The notes below the pieces were generated by a model, which did no database searches, had not been told where the DNA came from, and saw nothing but the letters and a program-made list of their open reading frames with translations. Below are positions 9,830 through 18,623 of a DNA stretch of 64,000 nt, one piece after another. Position numbers and translations under genes: made by a program. The DNA is from Prevotellaceae bacterium (GTDB lineage: Bacteria > Bacteroidota > Bacteroidia > Bacteroidales > Muribaculaceae), in assembly GCA_021772015.1 (NCBI GenBank), contig JAETNS010000002.1, positions 124,001 through 188,000 on the forward strand, given 5' to 3'. Positions within the stretch are counted from its first letter, which is position 1; every line of letters starts with the position of its first letter.

Positions 9830-12800
9830 TCAGGGAACGAGGATCTTTATTGCCGGATTGGCGGGAACGGCAACAACATACACACCGGCAGCTACGGGTA
9901 TAACTGTCTCGCCGGCGGCCACACCGCCATTGAACAGGATTTTACCGTCGGTGGCTGTCACCGTCATATGGGTCTCATCCACGGATGTCAGTATGATACG
10001 TCCGGGGGCGGCGCAGACTTCCATTCCGTCGACGGAGGTGGCGGATATGCCGGATGTCGGGATGACATCAGCACGGTTGGATAGGGGATGGAGACCGCCG
10101 TAGCTCTTCTCGGCTGCCACATAATATGTCGCCCCCTCCCGATGGTTGTCGGTATATTCTGTGGCGGCAACGCCCGAGGCGATCACCTCCCCGTCACGGA
10201 TGACACTGTAGGTCAAGGATGAAGCATCGGCCTGGGCCGGAGTGTAGCTGATGTCGTCGAGTTGCAGACCGAATATGTCCTTGCTGACATACCGTATCGC
10301 GAAATAACGTGCATCGGACGGCAGGGTGAAGTTTACATCTTCCCAGTAGGGTACTTTCCCTTCTTCCCCTTCCTTGGTCATGAAGGTGGAGATGAGGGTG
10401 AAATCCTCAGGTGAGTTCCCGGTCGAGGAGGAGTAAAGCTCTATTACCTCGCGGCCATAGTTGTAATTGATCGGCCTGACGAAGAAGCTCACATCCGAAC
10501 CTCCCTTGACTTCGGGAGAGATCAGCCAGTCATCCGCGCTGACATTGTAGTCATACGGACAGAATACGATCAGCGAGCGGTTGGAGCCCATGTAACCGGC
10601 GTATATAACGTCGAAACCGGCATCCTGGTAATCCCATACCTGCCAAGCTTTCTTCTGCCCCATGCCGGGATAGGAGACGGCGGCAAAACCGATTGTCCGC
10701 TCTCCGTCGCGGTCAAGGTTGGTGAAAAGACCGAGCGACTCGCTGTAATCCCAGCTTGGGAGGTACTCACAGTTGAAATCCCCTTCATCAACCGAAGGAG
10801 CAGACCATGTGAGTCTGACAGACGCGGAGCCGTCGACACGTTGGGCTTCGAGATCGCGGACCACATACTCGTTCTGGGCTATCAGCGATGTTTCTCCGAA
10901 TAGGGTATTGTTATCCATGTCGCCGTCACCGTCGACGAGGATCGTTATGTCGTAGACCAGAGCTCCTTCCATTCCGGCATCGAGCACGACATCATACACA
11001 AGATCTGTTGTCTGTCCCGGTTCGAGGGTTATATCCGCTCCCGGACGGGTCGCTTCGGGGAATGAGACAACATCACCCGTCATGGATGTGAAGTTCAGTT
11101 CGGGGATGGTGAAAGTGAGGGTCTCGCGGCCGTAGTTGGATGCCCTGAAGTTCCATGTGGCTTCCTTCTGGGCGGTCATGACGGGATGAACGGATATCTC
11201 GCGCAAGGTCAGTTCGCGGTCGAAGTAATTCTCCATGCCGTAAGCGTCGAGCATCCAGATCTCATCGTCGTTTGTGCCGTCAAAGCCGAAGTCGAGCACA
11301 GGCTCGATCCAGGTTTTGCCAATCAGTTCGGTCGGCAGCGGGAGGGAATATGTCACCCAACCGGTTTCCTCTGCGGGCTGGATCTCTCCGATCGATACCG
11401 GGCCGTCAAAAGTTAGCGCGCTTACCTGTGTCGGTGCGAAATGCGGGAAATTGTAGAGACGCAAGACCAGTCGCGCCCCCTTGTCTGTCACAGTCGAGAA
11501 TTTCGGAAGGTGGAGCGACCCGCGGGCTGCGCCCTCCTTCTGGGTGAAAGCGATCAAGGCGCGGCCCGAAGCGTTGGCGGCTTCCGGGAGAGCCTCGGCG
11601 GGATTCTCGAAGTACCAGTCAAGGGTGTAGTTCTCGCCGGGCTTGTCCATTGCCAGGGGTGACAGGGTCATCTCCCCGTTGGCGAATTCCTCCATTGCGG
11701 GAATATCGTAAGGTTTGCCGAGCATGATACCCTTTCCGACCGGCGTGGCGCATTCACCGGCGACATTGGTCGGGGTCACAGACAGATAGTGCATCGCCAG
11801 CGGATAGCTTTCAGGGATCGAGTAGACATATTCGCAGACACCTTCGGTAGATCCGACCTTGGTGTAGGAACCGCCTCCCGAGGAGTGGCGGATTACAAAT
11901 GTCATCTGCGCGGGGTCGGCGTAACCGCCGTTGGCCCCTTCGGTGGGCTGCGTCCATGTCAGGGTCATCGTCCTGTTGTCCTCGCTGCAGGTCACGACGA
12001 GATCTGTGGCGGCAGACGGAACATCCTGGCCGGTGTAGACCCGGACGGAGACGGGGTTTGAGGTACCGGCTGCGTTCTTGACCGTCACTGTCACGAGTCC
12101 ATATCCCTGTCCGTTGAGGATCTCGGTGTTGATCTTATCGCCGGGTTTGCCGGAGAGAATTTTGGTCTCTGCTGCTGTCGAGACGGAGGCCTCAAGGCTG
12201 ACAGCCTCGTCGAGGGTCTCTCCTGCCTCGTTCACGGCAGGCATTGAGAAGCTGACGATCGCCTGCTCGCTGCCCATCGGGACAGCCTCGGCTGTCAGGT
12301 CGGATACAGCCACCGGGACAGTAGTCCGGCGGCCGTCAGTCTCCACCTTGAAATCGCGCATGAAGAGATGGAATGCGTTCTTTTTGGAGGTAGCCCTCAC
12401 GGCAAGATAAGTCTTGCCGGTATGGGTGGGGGCGAAAGCGAACTCCATCGGGGTGAATGCCTCGTTGCGGATTTCAGGCGACTCGTAGATCTTGCGCATC
12501 GAGGCGATCTCGGCGGTTTCCCCTTCCCAGACTTCGAAAGTCTCGGTGAACTTGGGGCTTTCTCCCATTCCACGGACATTCACGGCGAAACGGATCATGT
12601 CGCCGGTCGAGGGGATGTTGATTGCCGGCAGTATCAGCCAGTCGTCGGCATCATTGTTGACGGAAAAGTTATAGCGTACCGCGCCGAACTGCTCGTAGTA
12701 GCTCCATATCCCCTCGTCTCCGTTGACATTTACGGTCTGGAACTCATTGAACTCTTCGGCGGTGGGCTGCATGGAGAATGGCAGCAGGTAGGTGTCTCCC

Positions 12801-14191
12801 TCGCTTACCACCTCAAGGGTTATCGCGCGGACCTCGGCTGCTCCTTCAGAGCTGAGACGCAGGTAACGGATTCCTCCGTCAGAGACGCTGACCGTGCGGC
12901 TGACGAGGGTGAAATCCTCGGCAGATTCGAGCGAGAAGAGAGGTGACTGGGCCGCGTCGACCGGGGCGTTGCCCATCGAGACATTGACGGCCTGTCCCTT
13001 GACCTCCATGGAAATCTTGACCCGCGAGTTGTCGGGAAGGATGAAGGAGGGGGTGAAGGCAGGAGTCGCGGCGGATATGGTGTATGTCTCGTCGAAAGCG
13101 ACCGGCAGATGACGGGCCGGAGCCTCGTCAGTAGCCTCCAGACGGAAATTCTTGGTCAACAGTTTGTAGCGGTTGGCCGGGGAAGAGCAGTGGAGGGCAG
13201 GGCGGTATAGGCCAGGTTCGGAGACGGCAATGACCACCGAGCGGGTATAAGTCTCGGTGCCTACCGTAGGGTCGGCGAACACTTCGGTGAAGAGCCGGGG
13301 ATCGTCGCCCTGGCCGAACAACACCTCGACTGCCTCGCCGCTACCCCAGCAGCGGGCATCGAATGAGAATTTGTAGTTGCCCGGTTCGGAAATCTCAATC
13401 TCCGGGAAGAGGAGATAGTCATCGGCATCCATCGACGCGTTGTACTCGTAGGCCATGCCAAGGTTGGAGGTGTCATATTTCCATGTCTTGCCATCCTCGT
13501 TGGCATCGATGAATTGGAAATATCTCACCTGATCGGCCTCGGGAAGCATCTCGAATGGGACTGTGAATTTCTCCTCGCCTCCACCTTTGGCTGAAATCTT
13601 CAGATTGCAGACATTCAGCGAAAGGCCGGGAGTGGGGGTGTTGCAGTGGATCATTACATAATAATCGCCCGGCGCGATGGAGAATTCTCCGTCAAGGACC
13701 CCGAAACTCATGTTGGGGACCGATGTAAAGCTGCATACGCTGACAGCGTCGGCGGCTGTCCCTGTCGGGGAAAGACAGATCTCGAAGGTCTCGGCCTTTA
13801 CAAGTTGTTTTGCTTCGACCGACAGAAGGTATTCGCCGGAGGGAGCGGTGAAGCTGACCGGCCCCATGACAAGATAGTCATCGGCGGGGATTGAAACACT
13901 CATTCCCTCGTAACATGCCGATCCGGCAGGATATCCCGACTCGTATTTCCATGTCTTCCCGTCTCCGTTTCCGTCGATGGTGGAGCAGGCATCGAATTCC
14001 GCCTTTGAAGTCAGGGGGAATTCCGCAGGCAACGCCGCGGCTGCCCTTTTCGAACGCAGCGCGGGCAATTTCCCCGCGACAATCTCCCGGAGGTCGCTGA
14101 CGGCCGTTCCCTGTCTTTCCAGAGGTACAGAGGCCGTGGAACACAGCGGCAACATGGCCGCCATGACCGCTGACAATAATGATTTGCTCAT
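9830..14191 (-). CDS. large secreted protein with tandem choice-of-anchor / jelly-roll-like modules, fibronectin-III-like domain and T9SS-like C-terminus
   Basis: Best start ATG at 14191 (MSKSLLSAVMAAMLPLCSTASV). Repeated modules DGNGDGKTWKYESGYPAGSACYEG... / DANEDGKTWKYDTSNLGMAYEYN... / NVNGDEGIWSYYEQFGAVRYN...; C-terminus KILFNGGVAAGETVIPVAAGVYVVAVPANPAIKILVP. Confidence 0.8.
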   Translation of the reverse strand: MSKSLLSAVMAAMLPLCSTASVPLERQGTAVSDLREIVAGKLPALRSKRAAAALPAEFPLTSKAEFDACSTIDGNGDGKTWKYESGYPAGSACYEGMSVSIPADDYLVMGPVSFTAPSGEYLLSVEAKQLVKAETFEICLSPTGTAADAVSVCSFTSVPNMSFGVLDGEFSIAPGDYYVMIHCNTPTPGLSLNVCNLKISAKGGGEEKFTVPFEMLPEADQVRYFQFIDANEDGKTWKYDTSNLGMAYEYNASMDADDYLLFPEIEISEPGNYKFSFDARCWGSGEAVEVLFGQGDDPRLFTEVFADPTVGTETYTRSVVIAVSEPGLYRPALHCSSPANRYKLLTKNFRLEATDEAPARHLPVAFDETYTISAATPAFTPSFILPDNSRVKISMEVKGQAVNVSMGNAPVDAAQSPLFSLESAEDFTLVSRTVSVSDGGIRYLRLSSEGAAEVRAITLEVVSEGDTYLLPFSMQPTAEEFNEFQTVNVNGDEGIWSYYEQFGAVRYNFSVNNDADDWLILPAINIPSTGDMIRFAVNVRGMGESPKFTETFEVWEGETAEIASMRKIYESPEIRNEAFTPMEFAFAPTHTGKTYLAVRATSKKNAFHLFMRDFKVETDGRRTTVPVAVSDLTAEAVPMGSEQAIVSFSMPAVNEAGETLDEAVSLEASVSTAAETKILSGKPGDKINTEILNGQGYGLVTVTVKNAAGTSNPVSVRVYTGQDVPSAATDLVVTCSEDNRTMTLTWTQPTEGANGGYADPAQMTFVIRHSSGGGSYTKVGSTEGVCEYVYSIPESYPLAMHYLSVTPTNVAGECATPVGKGIMLGKPYDIPAMEEFANGEMTLSPLAMDKPGENYTLDWYFENPAEALPEAANASGRALIAFTQKEGAARGSLHLPKFSTVTDKGARLVLRLYNFPHFAPTQVSALTFDGPVSIGEIQPAEETGWVTYSLPLPTELIGKTWIEPVLDFGFDGTNDDEIWMLDAYGMENYFDRELTLREISVHPVMTAQKEATWNFRASNYGRETLTFTIPELNFTSMTGDVVSFPEATRPGADITLEPGQTTDLVYDVVLDAGMEGALVYDITILVDGDGDMDNNTLFGETSLIAQNEYVVRDLEAQRVDGSASVRLTWSAPSVDEGDFNCEYLPSWDYSESLGLFTNLDRDGERTIGFAAVSYPGMGQKKAWQVWDYQDAGFDVIYAGYMGSNRSLIVFCPYDYNVSADDWLISPEVKGGSDVSFFVRPINYNYGREVIELYSSSTGNSPEDFTLISTFMTKEGEEGKVPYWEDVNFTLPSDARYFAIRYVSKDIFGLQLDDISYTPAQADASSLTYSVIRDGEVIASGVAATEYTDNHREGATYYVAAEKSYGGLHPLSNRADVIPTSGISATSVDGMEVCAAPGRIILTSVDETHMTVTATDGKILFNGGVAAGETVIPVAAGVYVVAVPANPAIKILVP

Positions 14192-14354
14192 CTTATAGTG
14201 TGATTGGATTGGTATTTGGGGTATTTGTTTTTGCAGAAACTGTAACTTCGCAAAGGTAAATAAAAAATTCGGCAAGTCATAGTCCGGTGATGAAAAATGC
14301 ATGAGCAAATGACCGCAAAATGCGTTGGAAATCAACGGAGAAAATCGACCGTGG

Positions 14355-14386
14355 TTTGCAGGAATCGAAAAGTTTGCGTATCTTTG
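14355..14386 (+). promoter_or_regulatory. rpsA promoter (TTTG-N20-TATCTTTG)
   Basis: TTTG at 14355-14358, TATCTTTG at 14379-14386; exact Bacteroidetes consensus spacing. Confidence 0.6.
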
Positions 14387-14570
14387 CGTCGCCTTTCAGG
14401 CAACTTTGGGAGAGGTATGCCCTGCCGTCGCCCCGCAACCCATAGTCAGTCAGCAAGTTGTGGGATGCGCGGATGCGTGTGGATGCCTGTCCGGAAGTGG
14501 GGACAAAAGGGGTGATCCCCCGCTTGCCCCGGCTTGTAATTATCTTTTTATTTATTAACCATTTAATTAA

Positions 14571-16364
14571 ATGACTGAAGAAGTTAAAAACTCTCCTATC
14601 GCTGATTTCGACTGGGATGCCTACGAGAACGGCGATACCAAGAGCGAGAGGTCGCGCGAGGAGCTTACCAAAACCTACGACGAATCGCTCAACACCGTCA
14701 AGGACAAGGATGTGATCGAAGGTACCATCATCGCCCTCAACAAGCGTGAGGCTGTGGTTAACATCGGTTACAAATCAGACGGTATCATCCCCATGAACGA
14801 GTTCCGCTACAACCCCGACATCAAGGTCGGCGACGTGGTGGAGGTCTTCATTGAGAACCAGGAGGACAAGAAGGGCCAGCTTATCCTGTCCCACCGCAAG
14901 GCCCGCGCTTCCCGCAGCTGGGAGCGTGTCAACCAGGCTCTCGAAAACGACGAGATCATCAAGGGTTACATCAAATGCCGCACCAAAGGCGGCATGATCG
15001 TCGATATCTTCGGTATCGAGGCGTTCCTGCCCGGATCGCAGATCGACGTGAAGCCCATCCGCGACTACGATATCTTCGTGGGCAAGACCATGGAGTTCAA
15101 GGTTGTGAAGATCAATCCCGAATTCAAGAACGTCGTTGTTTCCCACAAGGCTCTTATCGAAGCCGAGCTTGAGCAGCAGAAGCGCGAGATCATCGCCAAG
15201 CTCGAGAAAGGCCAGGTGCTCGAGGGAACAGTCAAGAATATCACCACCTACGGTGTGTTCATCGACCTTGGCGGTGTGGACGGTCTTATCCACATCACCG
15301 ACCTCTCATGGGGCCGCGTGAACCACCCCGAAGAGGTTGTGCAGCTTGACCAGAAGCTCAATGTCGTTATCCTCGATTTCGACGACGAGAAGAAGCGCAT
15401 CGCTCTGGGTCTCAAGCAGCTCATGCCCCATCCCTGGGATGCTCTGGCTGCCGAGCTCAAAGTCGGTGACAAGGTCAAGGGTAAAGTTGTCGTCATGGCT
15501 GACTACGGCGCGTTTGTCGAAGTCGCTCCCGGTGTGGAAGGTCTTATCCACGTCAGCGAGATGTCATGGTCGCAGCACCTGCGTTCAGCTCAGGATTTCC
15601 TGAAAGTAGGCGACGAGGTTGAAGCCGTCATCCTGACCCTCGACCGCGAGGAGCGCAAGATGAGCCTCGGTCTCAAGCAGCTCAAGCAGGATCCGTGGGA
15701 GGATATCGAGATCAAATACCCCGTCGGGTCGAAGCATACCGCCAAAGTCCGCAACTTCACCAACTTCGGCGTGTTTGTCGAGATCGAAGAGGGTGTGGAC
15801 GGCCTGATCCATATCTCCGACCTCTCCTGGACCAAGAAGGTTAAACATCCTTCGGAATTCACCAAGATCGGTGCTGACATCGAAGTAGTCGTTCTCGAGA
15901 TCGACAAAGACAACCGTCGTCTCTCCTTGGGCCACAAGCAGCTTGAGGAGAATCCCTGGGAAGTGTTCGAGACCATCTTCACCCCCGGTTCGATCCATCA
16001 GGGAACCATCATCGAGATGCTTGACAAGGGTGCTGTCGTTCAGCTCCCCTACGGTGTCGAAGGTTTCGCCACTCCCAAGCACCTCGTCAAGGAGGATGGC
16101 AGCCAGGCCAAGGTTGACGAGAAGCTCGACTTCAAGGTGATCGAGTTCAACAAGGACTCCAAGCGCATCATCCTCAGCCACAGCCGCATCTTCGAGGATG
16201 CCAACAAGCCCGAACGCGCAGAGGCTCCCCGCAAGGCAGCCAAGCGTGCCGACCGTCCCCGCAAGGAGGAGACCCCGATGATCTCCACTCCGGTGGAGAA
16301 GACCACCCTTGGCGACATCGAGGCTCTGGCAGCTCTCAAGGAGAAGCTCTCAGGCAAGGCATAA
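14571..16364 (+). CDS. rpsA: 30S ribosomal protein S1
   Basis: 597 aa with repeated S1 motifs (GTVKNITTYGVFIDLGGVDGLIHITDLSWGRVNHPEE, VEGLIHVSEMSWSQ, VDGLIHISDLSW). Confidence 0.97.
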   Translation: MTEEVKNSPIADFDWDAYENGDTKSERSREELTKTYDESLNTVKDKDVIEGTIIALNKREAVVNIGYKSDGIIPMNEFRYNPDIKVGDVVEVFIENQEDKKGQLILSHRKARASRSWERVNQALENDEIIKGYIKCRTKGGMIVDIFGIEAFLPGSQIDVKPIRDYDIFVGKTMEFKVVKINPEFKNVVVSHKALIEAELEQQKREIIAKLEKGQVLEGTVKNITTYGVFIDLGGVDGLIHITDLSWGRVNHPEEVVQLDQKLNVVILDFDDEKKRIALGLKQLMPHPWDALAAELKVGDKVKGKVVVMADYGAFVEVAPGVEGLIHVSEMSWSQHLRSAQDFLKVGDEVEAVILTLDREERKMSLGLKQLKQDPWEDIEIKYPVGSKHTAKVRNFTNFGVFVEIEEGVDGLIHISDLSWTKKVKHPSEFTKIGADIEVVVLEIDKDNRRLSLGHKQLEENPWEVFETIFTPGSIHQGTIIEMLDKGAVVQLPYGVEGFATPKHLVKEDGSQAKVDEKLDFKVIEFNKDSKRIILSHSRIFEDANKPERAEAPRKAAKRADRPRKEETPMISTPVEKTTLGDIEALAALKEKLSGKA

Positions 16365-16391
16365 TCCGGTCTGCTCATAAGTTTACAATAC

Positions 16392-16430
16392 GCAGGCGTT
16401 TCCGACTTGGTCGGATGCGCCTGCTTTTTT
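16392..16430 (+). terminator. rpsA terminator
   Basis: GCAGGCGTTTCCGACTTGGTCGGATGCGCCTGC followed by TTTTTT. Confidence 0.75.
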
Positions 16431-16695
16431 ATGGGAAAAATGATTTGTTGACCGAAATGCCCCAGCTTCACAATCGGTTTGTAGGAACGTCTACACCTTT
16501 TTGTAAAATCGGATAAATTGTCATAACAAAGGGTTTACAATGTTGTTACTTTTGAGCATTCTTTAGTATATTTGACTAATTTTGTAATCGTAAGAAAAAG
16601 GTCATACCGACATCACCTGGCTTACAATGCGCTGTGCATTCCTCCGAACCGCCGGCGCAGTAACAATCATTCATGCGACAAAGTCGCCATAAGCA

Positions 16696-17109
16696 ATGCC
16701 TGATTTTACCAGTTATCCTTTAAATGCAGTCGACGGTCAAATGACCGCGAGGATTCTTGTCGTGGACGCAGACACAAGCGTCAGCGACATGATCCGTGAC
16801 AATTTTGTGGGTGAGGGATATGTGGTTGAGAATTGCATCACCGGCGACGACACATATAACATAGACCTTTCGCAATACAAAGTCGTGCTGCTTGACCTGG
16901 GGATTGATGACAACAGCGGTCTGGGGCTGGTCGAGCAGATAAAGCAGATATATGATCCCGGCGAGGTGGCTGTCATCGCCTATTCAGTCAGGATGTCGCC
17001 CGAGACCATAATACAGGCCCTAAACGCCGGGGCTGACGATTACCTCATCAAGCCATTCTCCATCCGCGAGCTGAAAGCCCGCGTCCGCTCCGTCCTGCGC
17101 CGCCGGTGA
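16696..17109 (+). CDS. response regulator, receiver domain only
   Basis: ARILVVDADTSVSDMIRDNF...KVVLLDLGIDDNSGLGLVEQIK...GADDYLIKPFSIRELKARVRSVLRRR; ends after the REC-wHTH linker. Confidence 0.88.
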   Translation: MPDFTSYPLNAVDGQMTARILVVDADTSVSDMIRDNFVGEGYVVENCITGDDTYNIDLSQYKVVLLDLGIDDNSGLGLVEQIKQIYDPGEVAVIAYSVRMSPETIIQALNAGADDYLIKPFSIRELKARVRSVLRRR

Positions 17110-17265
17110 TATGTGTTCTCTTGCCATATCAAGTCTTTTTCTTATGTCAGGCAAAGTCATATAGATGTCTGGTAGAACAGTTTCTAAGGATGTTGTGTTC
17201 AAATGATAGATAGGTACTGCCGATAGTCGGACATGAAACTTCCGATAAGAAAAATACGTGTAAAA

Positions 17266-17297
17266 TTTGTTGCAGAGCAATAAATGATCTATATTTG
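17266..17297 (+). promoter_or_regulatory. promoter TTTG-N20-TATATTTG
   Basis: TTTG 17266-17269 and TATATTTG 17290-17297, upstream of the small ORF at 17340. Confidence 0.55.
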
Positions 17298-17339
17298 CAG
17301 ATACATTATAATTGTCAATATAATCTCTAAAAAACAGAC

Positions 17340-17504
17340 ATGAAAGCGCTTAAGAAAACAACCTTGCTGATAGCCTCCATGTCAAAGGGGAGCAGCAAAA
17401 AAGAGATTGATAAACCGAGGCCGCGCTACATAAGACTTAAAACAGTTACCGATGAAGAGCGGCAACATCTCCGGGTTCAGTCCTATAAATATCTTCTTCC
17501 GTAA
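17340..17504 (+). CDS. small basic hypothetical protein (54 aa)
   Basis: ATG at 17340: MKALKKTTLLIASMSKGSSKKEIDKPRPRYIRLKTVTDEERQHLRVQSYKYLLP*; well-placed promoter upstream. Below ORF-track length cutoff. Confidence 0.5.
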   Translation: MKALKKTTLLIASMSKGSSKKEIDKPRPRYIRLKTVTDEERQHLRVQSYKYLLP

Positions 17505-17506
17505 AT

Positions 17507-18061
17507 ATGTGTCAGGCTTATTATGAGCCCGGTTTTATTATGCGGCGCACCGATCCGTCCTCGCGTCGCATTATTGATTTATGGACATTTAGATCCTCGA
17601 AAAGTAATAAGAGGTATATAGTGGAAGTGGAGGGTTTTGAAAATGAATTTTATGGATTGAAATTCTATTGGAAAGGAGTGGAGAAAAGCAAAAATAGGTA
17701 TTCGCTTCTTACAAATGATTACGAGCCAAGGATTATTGTGAGATCTTGCATTGAGGTAATGTTAAAGTATTATCGTAAAAATAATCTGGTGTCATTCGGA
17801 TTTGTCGCCGCTCCTGATCTTGACGATGATATTCGAGGTAAGAAAATTGATAAACATAGTGGCAGCCGGAGGTTTAGATTTTATCAACGTATGATGGTAA
17901 GTCTTTTTGGTCCTGAAACATTTCTTCAGGCTTCCGATACAACTTTTACAATTTATCTAATGATAAACAGGTGTCAATTATCAACAGGGATTATCACGGT
18001 GAAAGGAATTGAGGACAAGTTGAACCAGACTTATTTTGGGGATTATGTGATCAATGAGTAA
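17507..18061 (+). CDS. hypothetical protein (184 aa), Bacteroidetes conserved type
   Basis: Open frame directly after the 54-aa ORF; AT-rich relative to flanks; no recognised catalytic motif. Confidence 0.65.
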   Translation: MCQAYYEPGFIMRRTDPSSRRIIDLWTFRSSKSNKRYIVEVEGFENEFYGLKFYWKGVEKSKNRYSLLTNDYEPRIIVRSCIEVMLKYYRKNNLVSFGFVAAPDLDDDIRGKKIDKHSGSRRFRFYQRMMVSLFGPETFLQASDTTFTIYLMINRCQLSTGIITVKGIEDKLNQTYFGDYVINE

Positions 18062-18092
18062 CCGGGTGATAAAAGCCGGGTATAAGAATATA

Positions 18093-18135
18093 AAATCGGC
18101 CCGACAATCATATCATATGATTGTCGGGCCGATTT
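18093..18135. terminator. bidirectional terminator-like perfect palindrome
   Basis: AATCGGCCCGACAATCATAT-C-ATATGATTGTCGGGCCGATT: 20-nt perfect arms between convergent transcripts. Confidence 0.7.
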
Positions 18136-18140
18136 GTTGG

Positions 18141-18214
18141 TCGGGGTGAGAAGACTCGAACTTCCGACCTCCACGTCCCGAACGTGGCGCGCTAACCAAC
18201 TGTGCTACACCCCG
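18141..18214 (-). tRNA. tRNA-Pro(CGG)
   Basis: RC: CGGGGTGTAGCACAGTTGGTTAGCGCGCCACGTTCGGGACGTGGAGGTCGGAAGTTCGAGTCTTCTCACCCCGA; cloverleaf with anticodon CGG. Confidence 0.95.
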
Positions 18215-18408
18215 AGATGCCTTGCGTTTCCGCTGGTAAAACTCGACCTTTCCCCGCTTCGGGAGGATGGTTTCTCGTTTAGAGGCTTGCAAAGGTAATA
18301 CTTTTTTCCGGATTGTGGATGTATGTGGCCTGATTTTTTTTCGTTTATCTGCAAATTAGCGTTAACAAGGGGGTGAAATCGAAAAAAAACAGTAACTTTG
18401 TGGCTTGA

Positions 18409-18592
18409 TAAGTAACTGGTCAAAATTATTTTATGTTTTGCCGAGGGGATTTTTGAGAGGATTTTCATCAAGGAGGAATGAGCGTAGCGAGCTACGCGAT
18501 TGACGACGAGATGGAAAGACGCCAAAAAGCCGCCGGGAAAACATTGAAATAATGAGATCAGTAAATAAAAATAATTTCGAACAGTTACTTAT
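18409..18592. repeat. MITE-like inverted-repeat element upstream of pyrG
   Basis: Left arm ATAAGTAACTGGTCAAAATTATTTT (about 18409), right arm AAAATAATTTCGAACAGTTACTTAT (about 18568-18592), near-perfect inverted arms. Confidence 0.6.
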
Positions 18593-18623
18593 TATTTATC
18601 GCACAATTCATTCACCATCATTC

